From NCBI GenBank assembly GCA_015680685.1, contig MNCI01007747.1, forward strand, positions 124,001 to 188,000: a DNA stretch of 64,000 nt. The letters run 5' to 3'. Below the pieces are notes generated by a model, which was given only the letters and a program-made list of their open reading frames with translations, was not told the DNA's origin and searched no databases. Made by a program: the position numbers and the translations under genes. The stretch comes from Gnetum montanum. Its lineage: Eukaryota; Streptophyta; Gnetopsida; Gnetales; Gnetaceae. Shown here in pieces: positions 36,153 to 48,631 of the stretch (the first letter of the stretch is position 1; each line of letters begins with the position of its first letter).

Positions 36153-37224
36153 AAGTCAAAATGAAGATGACATACATCAAGAAATTATCCATAACTAGGA
36201 TGTTGGAATATCATTATACTTATATAAGTCTTGTGATGAAATCCATGGAGATAACCATCCATTAAAACTTCAAAAGTTCTAAGGAATGGTGCGGAGTCCT
36301 TGGATTTTCATTTGAACTCTTATCCTATTGGAAAACTAAACAACTTTATACAAAATTAGCTACATCAACTTCTAAATTTGGCCAATAGAACTACTATTCC
36401 ATCAATTCCATCATATGTTTATGATCTAGATGATGAACTCAGAGGGTGATCTAACATTCATTGATGAGTATGGAACACAACACATCCTAATTAGGAACAT
36501 GGACTTGAGTTTTCTTAAATATGAGTAGATAATTTGCTTTGCTAAAATTTGAGTTACCTCCATCATGGACTGAATTCAACAACTCCCAAGCACACTGATC
36601 ATGCTACAACCCATTCTTGTTCTTTTATTAAAGTTTATGACCATTCATCATCCAAGAGCTATTTGGTTGCCTCACCACTTCCATCAAGTTCACTAGTGAA
36701 GATGTACTCAATGCATCCACAACCATATTTTTCCTACTTGGCCAATACAAAAATTGAAGGCTAAACTCTTATAAATGCCCAACCATTGAGCTTGCTTCAA
36801 CTTTAACTTAGTGATGAGTCTTCCATGCACTTAGTGCTTATAGTTTTCATATGCATGATTAAGGTTTCTATCTCCTAGGTATGTATCCTTGCCTTTTAGT
36901 TTTCACTCATATATTTGAAACATATTTCAAACTTCTCAATAAGTTTCTAGATTTATTTAGAGACCCTCAAAAGACTTCAACTTGTTCATAGGCTTCTTGG
37001 ATTTCATTCAAGAAATTAAGGACAAAGTATGATGACATAGATGCATTATCTTCCTTACACCAATGCACCCTCTACATTAGCATAAGGGTGCTCATGCATC
37101 CTCCTTGATGCCCTAGTTTGGATACTTTCCCTTTTCTGCTATCCTAAATGTGTTTTGGATTGTCCAGGCTATGCTAATAGACCTTCTTTAATGCTCGAAC
37201 ACTAATGAATCCTTGCCATTATGC
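36153..37224 (-). pseudogene. Chromovirus K: RNase H end and integrase N-terminal half
   Basis: Minus strand. RNase H end with WPSRKNMVVDALS (about 36680-36740) preceded by a decayed YEIE.L-type helix (about 36830-36900). Then the integrase zinc-finger/core start QFYWPNLEVDVANFV and SCLVFQ (about 36320-36400), ISMDFITRL (about 36230-36270) and VMDNFLMYVIFI ending at 36153, where element E interrupts. The polypeptide resumes at 24168. K RT was not found; the sequence above about 36990 is unclear, and H starts at 37225. Confidence 0.78.
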
Positions 37225-38048
37225 TGTGACAACTAGAAATTTCTAGGATGAGCTCAATGCAAAACTAACTTAGTTTTAAGCATTTTCTTCTAGATTTTGA
37301 AACTTGGTTTCATGTGAAAAGCTATTCTTCCCATGGGTAAGTGATTCCTTCCCTTTTTTATGTGTGTTTCAAGTCATCATGTTTACAAGTGTGGCTAGAC
37401 TTTATTAGAATGCTACCTTAATTATGTAGCCTAGAACCATTTAGTTGATGCAGAGTCTAGTATTTATGCAATAAATAAAGATGAAGGTTTTACCTTAGTT
37501 TTGTGTCATTGATACCTTAAACATTGTAATACCAAAAATATTTTAAAATATTAAAACCATAAAAATATTTATTTCTTTTCTCATTTCTCATAACATACAA
37601 CAATTCAACCTTATCCAAGGAGGTCACAACTATATACCATGGTGTTAGACCACAAGATTGGGACTAAGAGTCATTTTATTATATTTCATGTGTAATGTTG
37701 CACATGTCCCTTGAGGAATTGTGATACATATGCATGTGAGCATTGCCCCTATCCCCAAGTGAGATCATAATGCACATGTGTTTACTCTCACTTTGTTCTT
37801 TATAATGAAAAAATCAATAAAAATTATAAATCATAGAATCATAAATATTTTCAAAACCAGACATCATAAAAACATGATTTTCCAATTGTATCATATGTAT
37901 CATAATATCTTTTATATTTATTGAATGCAAAAATATACATGAGTGTGCTTAACATTCCACTCAACATCATTCTAAAAGCTTATGACCAAATCATAATACA
38001 ATTTGTATGAAATGTTCCATTGGTCAAAAATTGATAGAAGCACTATCA
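37225..38048 (+). repeat. Element H 5' LTR (different LTR family)
   Basis: The right end is fixed by the primer site that follows (…GCACTATCA at 38040-38048). The left end is proposed at TGTGACAACTAG (37225), a typical plant LTR start, giving 824 bp. The sequence is unlike the B/C/E/G LTRs. A second copy of this LTR was not found, so the left boundary is tentative. Confidence 0.5.
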
Positions 38049-38049
38049 T

Positions 38050-38067
38050 TGGTGCCATTTCTAGGAA
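38050..38067 (+). other. Element H primer binding site
   Basis: TGGTGCCATTTCTAGGAA, one base inside the LTR. It differs from TGGCGCCGTTGCCGGGGA at six positions, five of them C-to-T or G-to-A. Confidence 0.7.
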
Positions 38068-38146
38068 GGACATTGGTGAATTTTTCAAAAATACTTAGAC
38101 ATTCTTAATGTCAACTTTTATTTAAATCTAGTGTATAGTTCTTTGT

Positions 38147-40540
38147 GTGCAAGTTGTCATGAATGAAAATGAAATGGTATATAACACTAAGAGACCATCT
38201 AAGACCTCTAGTAGTATACCAAAAAGGAGAAGGATTTTCATTACTTTTGAACACTTAAAGGATAAGATCCTTCCATTGATTGTGCTACATTATCATCAAG
38301 ATAACCAAGAAATATGGAGAGATGCTCATGGCTAGTTCTCCAAGGATCTAGTTATGGCTACACTAAATGATCTTATTAATGCCTTAATTAATATGGGATT
38401 AGATGATGAAAAAATAGTATAAAAATACTGATGAACCCATGTTTGATGATTATAAGACTTTGTACATACAAGATCTTCAAGATCAAGTTGCAATGGAAGA
38501 GACTAAACATAACTTTTCATCTGATCATTTCGATGGAAAGTAGGAGCCTAAAGCATTTTAGAAAGACAAAGGACCACTCATAACCAAGGCCCCTAGTTGG
38601 GTAACTTCATACCAAGTTTATCTCACCATGAAAATATTCTTTCTAGGTTCTATCATTTTCATTTGTTTAGACCTACCTGTGGTAATGATGATTTGACTTT
38701 GTTCGATTGGGGTGAGTATCACAAGTTGATAGAAGATGTATACATTATAAGGAAGCATGTTTGGGATAGTAGGATTAAACAAATCAACATTTTTGACCTA
38801 CCAAAATATAGATGACATATAGTGAGAACCTCTAGATTCAGGTGCAAGGCTTTAACAACACTTGCTATCTTCACGGAATTGTAACTGATTGAAAAAAGTT
38901 GTGATTATTTCCCTAGATCTTTATGAAACATGCAAAAGCCTGGTATAATTCTTTTCCTTCTTGATCAATTCAAAAATTGGTAGTTATCATCAAAATATTC
39001 TATACAAAATTTCATACCTATGTTCAAATCTCAAGCATCTAGAAAAAGAATGTTGGATAGAGGTAAGGAGCCCATGAGCCTCTTGACATTTCCATGGAAA
39101 GGTACATCAAAATTACCCATTGCTGCTCAAACCATGATTTTAGCCAAAGACAGTAGTTGATTCATATTGTTAAAGGGCTAATGTAGGAAATGAGAGAGTC
39201 CACGGACATGTACATCATGGAATAGGTACATAAAATATCTATGACCTATATCAAAGTGCTTTTGAATACCATTGACAATGTGGAAGTAGAATGTTGGAAG
39301 TAGAAATAAACAAAGGAGCATAATTATGAGCTATCATATAAGTATAAGAGTAAAAATATTGAAAGTACCACTGAACCTTCTATTGTAGTCAAGGCTCTTA
39401 CATAAAGTTAGAATAATCAAAACCTTGACAAACTTGGTCCATTATGTAGACTAGGATTGGGATGTGATGAATGAGAAGATAACCATAACTCTCAAGGACA
39501 TTGAGGGTAAGGTCGTTGATGCTACAACTAAGGAAATTACATTAAATTAATGAAGAAAAAGGTATGATGAAAAGGGTAATAGGAAGCTCTCTAACTCTTA
39601 GAGCATGTAAGAAGATTTAAGTGAGGCTCCCACATCCTTCTCAGATGATGAGGGTCCCTATAGATATTACATAGACTATCATGATTATTAATGTTTCCTT
39701 GTCATGGCTTACATGATTGGTGAGATGAGCTAATTTGAGGTACCTTTGAATCCTAGATTTATTATAAGGAAAACAAGAATGACTCCATACCTTAGTCATG
39801 CATACTATTCCAATGGTACTTATCTTTAGCCCATGCAACAATATTAGCAATGGAAAACTCTAAATCCTTATGGTGATGCTCCATGGAATCTTCCTACTCT
39901 AATGCAATAATAGATGGTGCCTTCACCTAATCCTTACTTCTATGGTGCACATGGAGGTAGTTATCAAACCCCAACAAGGGTACCTCATCAGTACCTAGTT
40001 GTTTCCAGCAATCCTATCAACTAAACTTGTTAGTAGCAATAGCTTCTACTACTTGATCATATGTAAGGTGGGATACCTAGTTAATTACAATCAAGGTAGG
40101 ATAAATCCTATACTGTTATCTATGGTATTGAAACTACATATATCTATGCATCTAGTAAGAAGTTTGAAATCCCATGGTAGAAAATTTTACCGCAAATGTA
40201 AACATGAGAATTGTGGGATTAGGTCTATATCCTTCTCTCCACCTTATAGAGAGGAAAGTATTTCTAGAAAAATGGAATCCCATGCTTATGAGTTTTTAAG
40301 GAATACCCTTGACCATAACTTAATAGTGATATCTACTTCAAGGATGAGTTCCATCACTATGTTTGTTAAGGAGAGCACCATGATAGTTGATGGTGATGTT
40401 GTCACCATTCCTATATCTATAGTGGTAACATGGTAAATTACAAAGTAATTTTTGCTCAAAAAGTGATTAGATCTTAGTACCATGGTGGAGATTCACATTG
40501 GAAAAAGGAGTGTGACCTAGCTCTCTATGACTCTAATTCA
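38147..40540 (+). pseudogene. Element H gag (Tat/Ogre-type)
   Basis: 38147-38335 is an open N-terminal stretch (KRPSKTSSSIPKRRRIFITF). The diagnostic gag core is at 38933-39030: KHAKAWYNSFPS, stop, SIQKL, matching the AWYNSLP..SI box of Tat/Ogre-type gag proteins rather than the gag of B/E/G. A degenerate zinc-knuckle end (HGGDSHWKKECD) is at about 40470-40510. The 145-codon open stretch at 39999-40436 lies between these; whether it is the true frame is uncertain. Stops throughout. Confidence 0.6.
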
Positions 40541-40619
40541 TAAGTCAATCTCATTTCACTTTAGCAGTACCTTAACTAGGGTCTTCCTTCTCTTGAGTGT
40601 ACTAATAGTTAACTCAAAC

Positions 40620-40870
40620 TAGTTGACCAATAATATGTATAGCCCATGGGGAAAGTAGGAAACGTAACCAATTTTGTTGTAGGATGGTCATATTTCATTG
40701 ATTTGTTTATGGTTAGATCAAAAGATAAGATGGAAAAGGATTTTCCTATTATAATGGAAAGAGCTTGGTTAAGCACTGCTAATGCTAGGTTGATTTTCTA
40801 GAACCTCCATCTGACAACTAGAAGAAGGTATGAGACTAGAAGGATGTACTACAAGAGGATACCTAGTGAT
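40620..40870 (+). pseudogene. Element H protease remnant
   Basis: Reads DFPIIMERAWLSTANARL at about 40741-40795, the protease C-terminal landmark shared with G and B. It is the last pol domain seen in H: no RT, RNase H or integrase motif follows before the downstream promoter region. Confidence 0.6.
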
Positions 40871-40989
40871 CCTTCCTAGTCTTGATACAATGTAGACACA
40901 AGTCATTCAAATTAGCTAGATAGAGCATCTTTGAGGTAATAACTAGTGCATTTTACTAAGAATATTTCATCTTTGATCATGTTTAATGC

Positions 40990-43836
40990 ATAATTTAATA
41001 CTCATCGTCTTCCTAGGTGATAGACATGGACCAAGTGTTGTAGAGAAGTCCTTTACATCATGTTAAATTTTACTTTTTTGTATTTTTTTTTCATGTAATT
41101 GATAAATACTGGTATGCTTAGTTAGAATTTTTCACTTTTTGAGCTTAGTAAATAATCAACCATGAAATTTTCTTTTATTTTGAAGTGATTTTATTTTTGT
41201 GTATGTGGGAAAACTAGTTTAAGAGCTTTATGAATGTTCATCCAATGAGTTGATGATGAATGGGTAAGATACATATGCAATGATGATATAAGAGAGCCAA
41301 ATGAGTTCTATGTGGAGATTTGATTAAGAGAATGCCCATGCTACAATATTCATCCATCCGCTTTTCTTCTATCCATCATTGATAAACTAGTCTCAAATTA
41401 AGCAGGAAGTAAGGACTTACACTACAAGCTATTAAAGCTAATACTACTAGAACTATGAGTAGGTGGTGGGTTCACAACTTATGGCATGAGCTTCATAATC
41501 CTTGAAGATTTCCTTGTCATTGGCATGAAAAGTGTGTATCATTGAGGGTTCTTGTAACTGTTGGATGAGTCTAATTGGTATGATTGAATCAAGATGCATG
41601 TGATGCCTATCTTGGTCATGCTATTCAGAAGAGGCTTATGATATTGCTATTCTAGGTGTGCCATGTTGTGGATGATGAGTTCTCATGTTCATGCAAGTCA
41701 AAGAATCTAGGTGGTGATTTGGCATTGTAATCATTCCTATGATTTCTATGCTTCATCAAAAAACCTCTTCCTATAAAATGAAATATATATGAAATAAAAG
41801 AAGAGATGAAAATGATGATAAGAAGAAAAAAAAGAGGGAAGAAGAAAAGAAAAAGAAAATAGAAAAGAGTGAAGAGGTCATCAAAGGAGAAATGTAATTT
41901 CAAAATTATACGTTGTGCAAATTGGTATGTTTATTATCCAAACTAATCTCATACTTTCTCACATCAATGTCAAGACATTGGTTAAACCTATGTCCATGTA
42001 GATCTTTCTCATGTTTAATCCATTACCTAGATCACTTGACTTCTCCTAAATTTGTGGGCCCAAGACCATCTCTTGCTCATTGTTACCCATGGTAGTGAAG
42101 GCCAAGAAGTATCTTTCTTTATAAACCTTGGTAATGTTAATTGTTCTTTCACCCAATTCCCTAATCATTCACTCCAAAGGATCAATAATCTTTATCCTAT
42201 CCTTGACCCAAGCCTTGACTAGATTCAAATTCAGAAAATTTTCTATTAATGGTTATGGTATTATGTTTCTTGTTGGTATATGGGATTATTATCATAGCCA
42301 AGGAGATCGATGAAAGATTTCTAGTAGAGCTAAATTCAGGGAGCCTACCATGCATACGTGCATGAATGGAGGAACAACAAACTGAAATGTTGACTTCTGG
42401 ATGTTTGGTGACCTATTACCTTAGTTTGATTCATGCCAATAATTAGATCATAGAATAATCAAGGCTGGATGACATTTGATCAAATAGGTATGACTTGGTT
42501 TTTGGAAGGAAAACTTAGAGGTCAAATCCTATCATATGGATGACTAGTGATGAAAGGATATGTTAGTGGATCTCTCATGGAATGTAGGATCTACTTATGT
42601 ATTCCATGAGAAAATCAAATGATTGGCCATAGATCCTATGATGTTGTGCTCTCTCCCTTTCTTTCTCTCATCCATTATTGATTCTCCATTTCTTTTGTTC
42701 CATTTTTTCCATGGTTGTATATGGTAGAAAGTCTATTAAGAAACATAGAGAATGAGATCTATCCATCCAAGGGGACAAACTTACATTTGATACTAATATT
42801 TCACTAGTTGTTGGGAATACATGGGTGTTTCATCAATGAGTTTTACAAGGGTAATAAGAAAAGTGCCTACTTTGAGGAGGACTCACCTATGAATTCTTAT
42901 TAAATGAGCATCATATGTGACTCAACCAAATATAATCTTTTATGGATGGTAAGGGTTACATTGCACATAACACTTGATTGATCTTCCACTTGTATAGGAA
43001 TAAATTCTTCATGCTTCAAGATTTGACCATGCTAAACTCAATCAACTCATCTTCACTATGTTCATATTTTATCAATCATAATAATAAAATCATTTTCTTA
43101 CGATGCTAACCCCTCTTTTCCATCCCTAAATTGATGGGATTTCACATATTGATCAACTAAATTCTTTTCCATTGATCATGATATTTTTTGAGGTAAGCCT
43201 ATAATGTTCTTCTTGTTTTGCTTTTCATAAGACTTGTGAGATTAATCTTTTGTAATTTTGACATGGTATAGGTCTCAAATGGTGCTTTCATAGTAGTTGA
43301 AGATGAGTAGATGATATGAACGTAGATTTAGATAAATTATTTTTTTAAAGGGTGCATTGATGCATCCCTATGTCGTCATAGGGGAATTAGCACCCCTACG
43401 CTAGTGGACCTCCTATGTCAATGAGCCTATATATAGGTTTGGAGGGGGAGGGGGATGCTATGGCGATCCAACACAATTTTGTACCTTTCTTATTTTTTTT
43501 TTTTCTCTTCTCTTTCAATCTCATTGGAAAAAATAAGCATAACTATGGAAAAAATTTTACCCTATAAGTGGATTGGTAATGACTTTTTCATGCATTTTTT
43601 CTAGGCCTTCCTATCCAAAATGCTCTAGTAGTGGTTCAAGCATTGTATTTTGTAACATAGTCATGGATGGAGAGATACCACTTCAGGTATCTATCTAATG
43701 TTTTTTATAGTTATTTAAACATTTGTACCTCATCCATACCAACCCACACACATCATAATTTAATAGTTATAATGATGGTCTTGAAGTCTTTCCCAAGGGA
43801 TTATATTTACCATTGTTCTTACATGTAATTTTTGCA
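40990..43836 (+). promoter_or_regulatory. Element H non-coding region with internal promoter
   Basis: A T-rich stretch (41060-41200) and a purine-rich tract (41778-41890) precede sequence homologous to F1 (48632-50662). Shared landmarks: 'catagaataatcaaggct', 'catgggtgtttcat', and the ~55-bp block at 42845-42905. A TATA box, CTATATATAGG, lies at 43427-43437. Two donor-like sites (ATTG|GTAATG at 43576, TTCAG|GTATCT at 43687) precede the third ORF. The acceptor has lost its G (TTTTTGCA|ATGGCA at 43837). Confidence 0.5.
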
Positions 43837-45900
43837 ATGGCATTATGGTACCTAGGGGAAACTCATTTAATTTTTAGTAGATTTTACAACTAAACATCTT
43901 GGGGTGATTGTGATCCAACCTCTATCAACCAAGGAGAGTTGAGGTTGAATAATCTTAATCATCTATCTATGAGCATTTTCATGAATCACCAATTTCTAAG
44001 GAGAAAGAAGGAAAATAACTTCAAGCCCTTAATTTGGAACCTATAGATCCTATTTTAGAGCCTATAGGACCTACTCAAAAAAGGCCACACCTAGAAGTAT
44101 ATAGAAAGGTAGGTAGTCACGTTCTCAATCCTTGGATCAAGCATGTGAATAACTTTAAGAAACCAAGCAACTGTTGGAGGTGCTAACAAAATATGATGAT
44201 GAAGATGAGGATGACATTGAAGAGGGTGTTTGTGTCCATAATTTTCATCAATGATCCATTCATCCTTATGTTTGATTCTTCTAAGTTCAAGAAGTTATTA
44301 TAGAGGATGAGCTTCTACAATTATATCACCAGTCCTTCACATGGCGCCAATATGATGTAGAGGAGTTCTACCAATACCTCACTAATTACGATGCCATGAA
44401 CTTTGTTGGTGGAGTTATGGATGGTTTTATGAGTCATAGGATTCCCAAATGAACCAATGAATAAATGGTGGCTATGGATGTAAAATAATTTGCCTAAGCT
44501 TTGGTCAAGGATCATGCTAGAGGCCTTTGAAATAGATAAAGCTAAGGTAAAGATGTTAAAACATCTCTTGGTTCAAAATGCTACATGAAACATTATCACA
44601 TATAACTTTGTGCCCACCAAGCATCCTTTAGGTATGTTTAACAAGAAGGCTAATGTTTCCATAATGATGAGGGGAAAGTGTGTAACCAATATCTCATATT
44701 TTCTATATAAGGACCTAATCCATAAGATAAAAGATGTGGGTAGAGATAAGAGGGAGGTCTATGCCTTTCTAGGACTCATAAAAAAACATTACAAGCTAGT
44801 AGATAGAGTTAATCATGTGGGAAAATGCTTCACAATAGTAGGTATGAAAAATTAAAAGAATGTAATGGTAGTTACGATAAAATGACATCCTAAGGTTGTT
44901 TGAGCTATACCCAATTTAGAGGAGAAGATGCATTTCATCAAGGTAGCTTGTATCTAACCTTTAGACTAGCTCCACCAAAACCAATCCAAAGCATCAAAAG
45001 TACCTCAATCATCTCAATGAACATAAGTTCAAAGGCCAAGTGAATCCATTTCTTGACCTCCTAGCTTTAACATCATGAAAATCCAGGAACTTCTTCCTAG
45101 TGGTGGTTCTTGACCTATCATGCACATTGAAAGTGAGGTATAAGCTATTATAATCCACATTAAAGGGTTGCAAGACCTTGGCAGTAACTTCATAAAAATG
45201 ATGGAAACCATTATGGATGATGAGGTAATAAGGGATGATGTCATCTAGTTCTCTCTTCCATTGTTGAATGATCCACCCATGACTTATTTTAATGTTCCTA
45301 TTTAGTTTCACACTCATGTGTCTTCATGAAGCATTTCCTCTTTACATTGATCATGGTGTAGCATGCATAATTTCTAGCATATGGTTGAATTTTTCTAGGT
45401 ACCCATTGATCAAGTTGAAACTAGCTACTAGGTGGAGGAAGAGCAAAGATTTGATCCTAGTGTCGAATGGCTATTGAGAAATAATGATAGTATAGTTCAG
45501 ACTAAACTTATCAACATATAGGCTAAGTTGGAAACTACTGATTCTAATAGAACATTTTATCTATGGTAGTTATAGAGGAGCTAGGCTAAGGTATGATGGT
45601 TACATGAACAATTGAAGAATCTTATGCCATTGGTACTAGCACCTTCAACAATAACTTTCGAGATGTGAATCAAGTGCTTATAGCATAAAATTTTTTAGGC
45701 ATGTTACATTGTGAGAAGGCTATGTTCATGAAATATGGATGGGAGTGTTAAATAAGATTCTTAATACATTAGTTCCAAGAATGCAAAAGAATGAACCAAG
45801 TAAATAAAAAATACATTCTTTTACTTTCCCAGCAAGTGCAAATGTTGGAAGATGAAAGTTAAATCATGGTTCAATTTTGAGATAAGTATCGTTTCAAATA
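43837..45900 (+). pseudogene. Element H third ORF region
   Basis: Begins ATGGCATTATGG at the position equivalent to ATGGCACC in B and at the window end. Broken by stops. The longest readable parts are at 44340-44460 (NFVGGVMDGFMSHRIP) and 44610-44855 (HPLGMFNKKANVSIMMRGKC, then FLYKDLIHKIKDVGRDKREVY). The product is not recognised, and similarity to the E/B third ORF is not evident by eye. It is cut at about 45900 by the truncated end of element C. Minus-strand open frames at 45009-45317 look like shadows. Confidence 0.4.
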
Positions 45901-47748
45901 GAAGGAGCATTAAAACTTGCAAAAATAGTAGTTTGAAACTTCTTATCTAATGAGTCCCACATCTTATCCACCTTGGCTAATATTTTTGTAATAGACTTTT
46001 GAATTGGTGATTTTTTTCTTTGCACAACCTCCTATAGTAATTCTTCTTCCTTAAGATCATAGAGACATATCTCTCTTTTGTGAATGGAGGGATCTTTATT
46101 GTACTCTTTACATTTTCTTTCTTTTTCAACTCCCCTTTTTTGTTACCACTTGATCAATAAGCCTTTGTATTCAATGAACTCTCATTTTTGATCATCTTTC
46201 TTTGGTATAGATTCTAATAGTCTCTCTACTTTTTTCTTTGAGTCCATCTATATTATGGCCAAGCTACTAGCTTTGAAAAAACTCATGGAATGGGCACCAA
46301 TGTTATAATAAATAGTACTTGCCCAAGACTACATCAATAGATTCATTGTTAACTTGTTTCCACACTTGAATGTATTTCCATAAGTTGAAGACCCTATAGT
46401 GTGTTTAATATGTGTCATTAAATACATCAAACATCGTACTTCATCTATGAATAAATTCTGGTTCCAAGGATTGGTACTAACTTTCAATTTCTTTTATGAG
46501 TATCCTAGGAAATAATGTGAGATTTTGTGAGTTATTCTCTATGTTTTGTAGGGCATAAATATCATGCAAGTATTTTAGGTGGTGTTGTGGATAAACATTG
46601 TAATATACTTCAAACTTAAGATTTTTATTCATGTCAAGCTACCTAATCCAACTATCCCTTTGATGCCTAGTGGTGATATGAACTACCTCATAGATGTTTA
46701 TCATGTTTTTGGTAGAAGCAAGTGGTTCATCATAGTCATTAAATTTACTATGATCCATATCATAGCCATGTCTCCTATGATGTGGCCTACTATGTCTTCT
46801 CTCCTCATGATGCTCATCTTTATCTTGTTGTTATCTATGTTTCCTTCTCCCATCTCTTTGATGGAATATTCATTCATCTTCATCTTATCCTCAATCATAT
46901 CTCCTTCAATCTCAATGATGTTGTTTCTTATCAAAGCTAGAAAATGAAGAGGATGATAAGGATGGAGAGCTACGAGAGTTATCCTAGATAAATCTTCGTC
47001 TTTCGTTCTTTGGTTGTTCTTTTTACTAATGGCTGGGAGACCTTGGACTTGATGTCCCTCCGAATTAGGGTCTAGCTGTTCCTTTGTCTTGATTACTTAC
47101 CAAGGTTAAACATAGCCATTGATAAGTTACACTATATTCATCCAAGAGAGAAGGACCTTGGCATTGAAATTTCCCTTATGGAAGTTTAGTATCCTCCTTT
47201 TTTGATTGTAAGATCAATGTGATTAAAACCTTTTTATTCTTGAAGGCTTCACAATAGGCCTTCATGAGTTTCTTTTTTCAAAGTTAGGCTTTTGTTGATT
47301 GATAGTCTATAAAGAAGTGTTCTATCACTTGGTACTTTGGGACTATAGTTCAAGCCCTAGGTTCATTAGTGCTACCATGAATAATGAGGGAATAGTATGA
47401 TCAGATGACAATCCACTATTATCTTTCAGGTCTCTTAATCCTAGTTACTCCTATTGGTGAAGGATGAAAGGGAAATCTAGATAATAGGGATCTAGATGAG
47501 TATACACAACCTTAAGTTGTTAAGGTATCTCATTTTCATTTCTCCTAGATTTTTTATTTTATTTGGTGAGAACATCAGTAGGTGGAGAATCAACCTTGTA
47601 AAAAGAAGACATTTTTTAGTTTGTTCTTTGTAGTTTTTCTTGAATAAAATATTATTATTTTTCTTAGAATGGTACATTTATTTCCTAAAATGACCTTGTA
47701 TCATTTAACAATTTAAAATAACTAGGGCATAACAGTTAGCAAGAGCAT

Positions 47749-47766
47749 TCCTTAATAATGGTATCA
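47749..47766 (-). other. Element C primer binding site
   Basis: The minus strand reads TGATACCATTATTAAGGA. Nine differences from TGGCGCCGTTGCCGGGGA, every one a C-to-T or G-to-A change. Confidence 0.75.
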
Positions 47767-47767
47767 A

Positions 47768-48631
47768 TGATGAGTAGCAAGTGTTTCCTATGCTCAACCA
47801 TATAAATCAAAATCATGTATGCATAGTCTAGTCAAATTTTGTGGACCTCTACCTAAGTGGCTATAATTCTAGATAGTCAAATATGATATTATTGGTCATT
47901 GTCTTTCCAATCATGACTTGTGTTAATTTTTTTTGTATGGCTAAGTGTGACCAAGGTATAAGATATTATATTTATATTTTTATTATTGTCATTAAAATCA
48001 TTAAGAGGATGAAGTGATTAAAATATTAAATTCAAACTAATTAATTGAATTAAAGATAATCTAAGATATCCTAAACATAGAGCATATGTTCCCATATTCT
48101 ATACATATCCTAAGCCTCTAATAATGCTACTAGGTTACCAAGTGTTTACTACTAGACATACCAAGTATTCATTGCTGGGATAACCAAGAATTAGTATATT
48201 ATGCTCAAAGTGGTCATACTCACATTGATATAGAGTAAAGTATTAAAATTCAATGTGTATAAAATTACAGTGATTAAAAGTAAACTAAACGCTAGTCCAA
48301 GTATCGCAATGGAAGAAGAAATATCAATTTTATTGTTTTCATGAAGTAGTGTCCAGGTACATCTTGCACTTGAATAAAACTTTATACAATCAATTCAATT
48401 CATGTTGCAAGTGCTCAAGGGAAAAATTTTTACTGAGTCTTAGAAAACAAACTACAAGAGCTTTGCTAGAAGAATGACCAAAGGTGTCATAACTATAGCT
48501 GGTATGTGCATTTATATAGGCTAAGGAAGGATTGGTGTTAATGCCTATACATCAACACATCTAAGGATGCATCAACAAAAAATGTGTTAATATGACTACA
48601 TTAATGTAATTAACTAACTTAGACTTCATTA
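47768..48631 (-). repeat. Element C 5' LTR
   Basis: 864 bp, minus strand, from TAATGAAGTC (48631, decayed TG) to CTACTCATCA (47768). TATA (TATATAAA) at 48511-48518. Shares 'tgctcaaccatataaatc', 'tctttccaatcatgactt' and 'ctaggttaccaagtgtttac' (plus-strand wording) with the other family LTRs. Confidence 0.85.

Larger units (their letters stand above)
45910..48631 (-). mobile_element. Element C: 5'-end fragment of an Athila/Tat-like element
   Basis: Minus strand: 5' LTR (47768-48631), primer site (47749-47766), leader, and gag core at about 45950-46650. The gag core aligns with B at 20400-21250 (for example 'tcccacatcttatccacctt' on the plus strand against 'tcccacattttgtctacctt' at 20564). It stops abruptly near 45910 without pol or 3' LTR, so the 3' three quarters are deleted. 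An Arg/Met-rich open stretch at 46701-46934 (minus) lies in the gag N-terminal part. Confidence 0.8.

Noticed and set aside
43340-43420. Inverted repeat around 'gggtgcattgatgcatcccta' as a hairpin terminator or MITE
   Set aside because: Short, imperfect, and placed at the promoter-proximal position of element H, so it is better explained as part of that promoter.
45009-45317. Minus-strand 102-codon open frame
   Set aside because: Lies inside the broken third ORF of H; sequence has no domain signature and its length is plausible by chance in this composition.
46579-46947. Plus-strand 122-codon Met/Ile/Ser-rich frame
   Set aside because: Antisense of element C gag; composition is that of a complementary strand of a Lys/Asp-rich gag.
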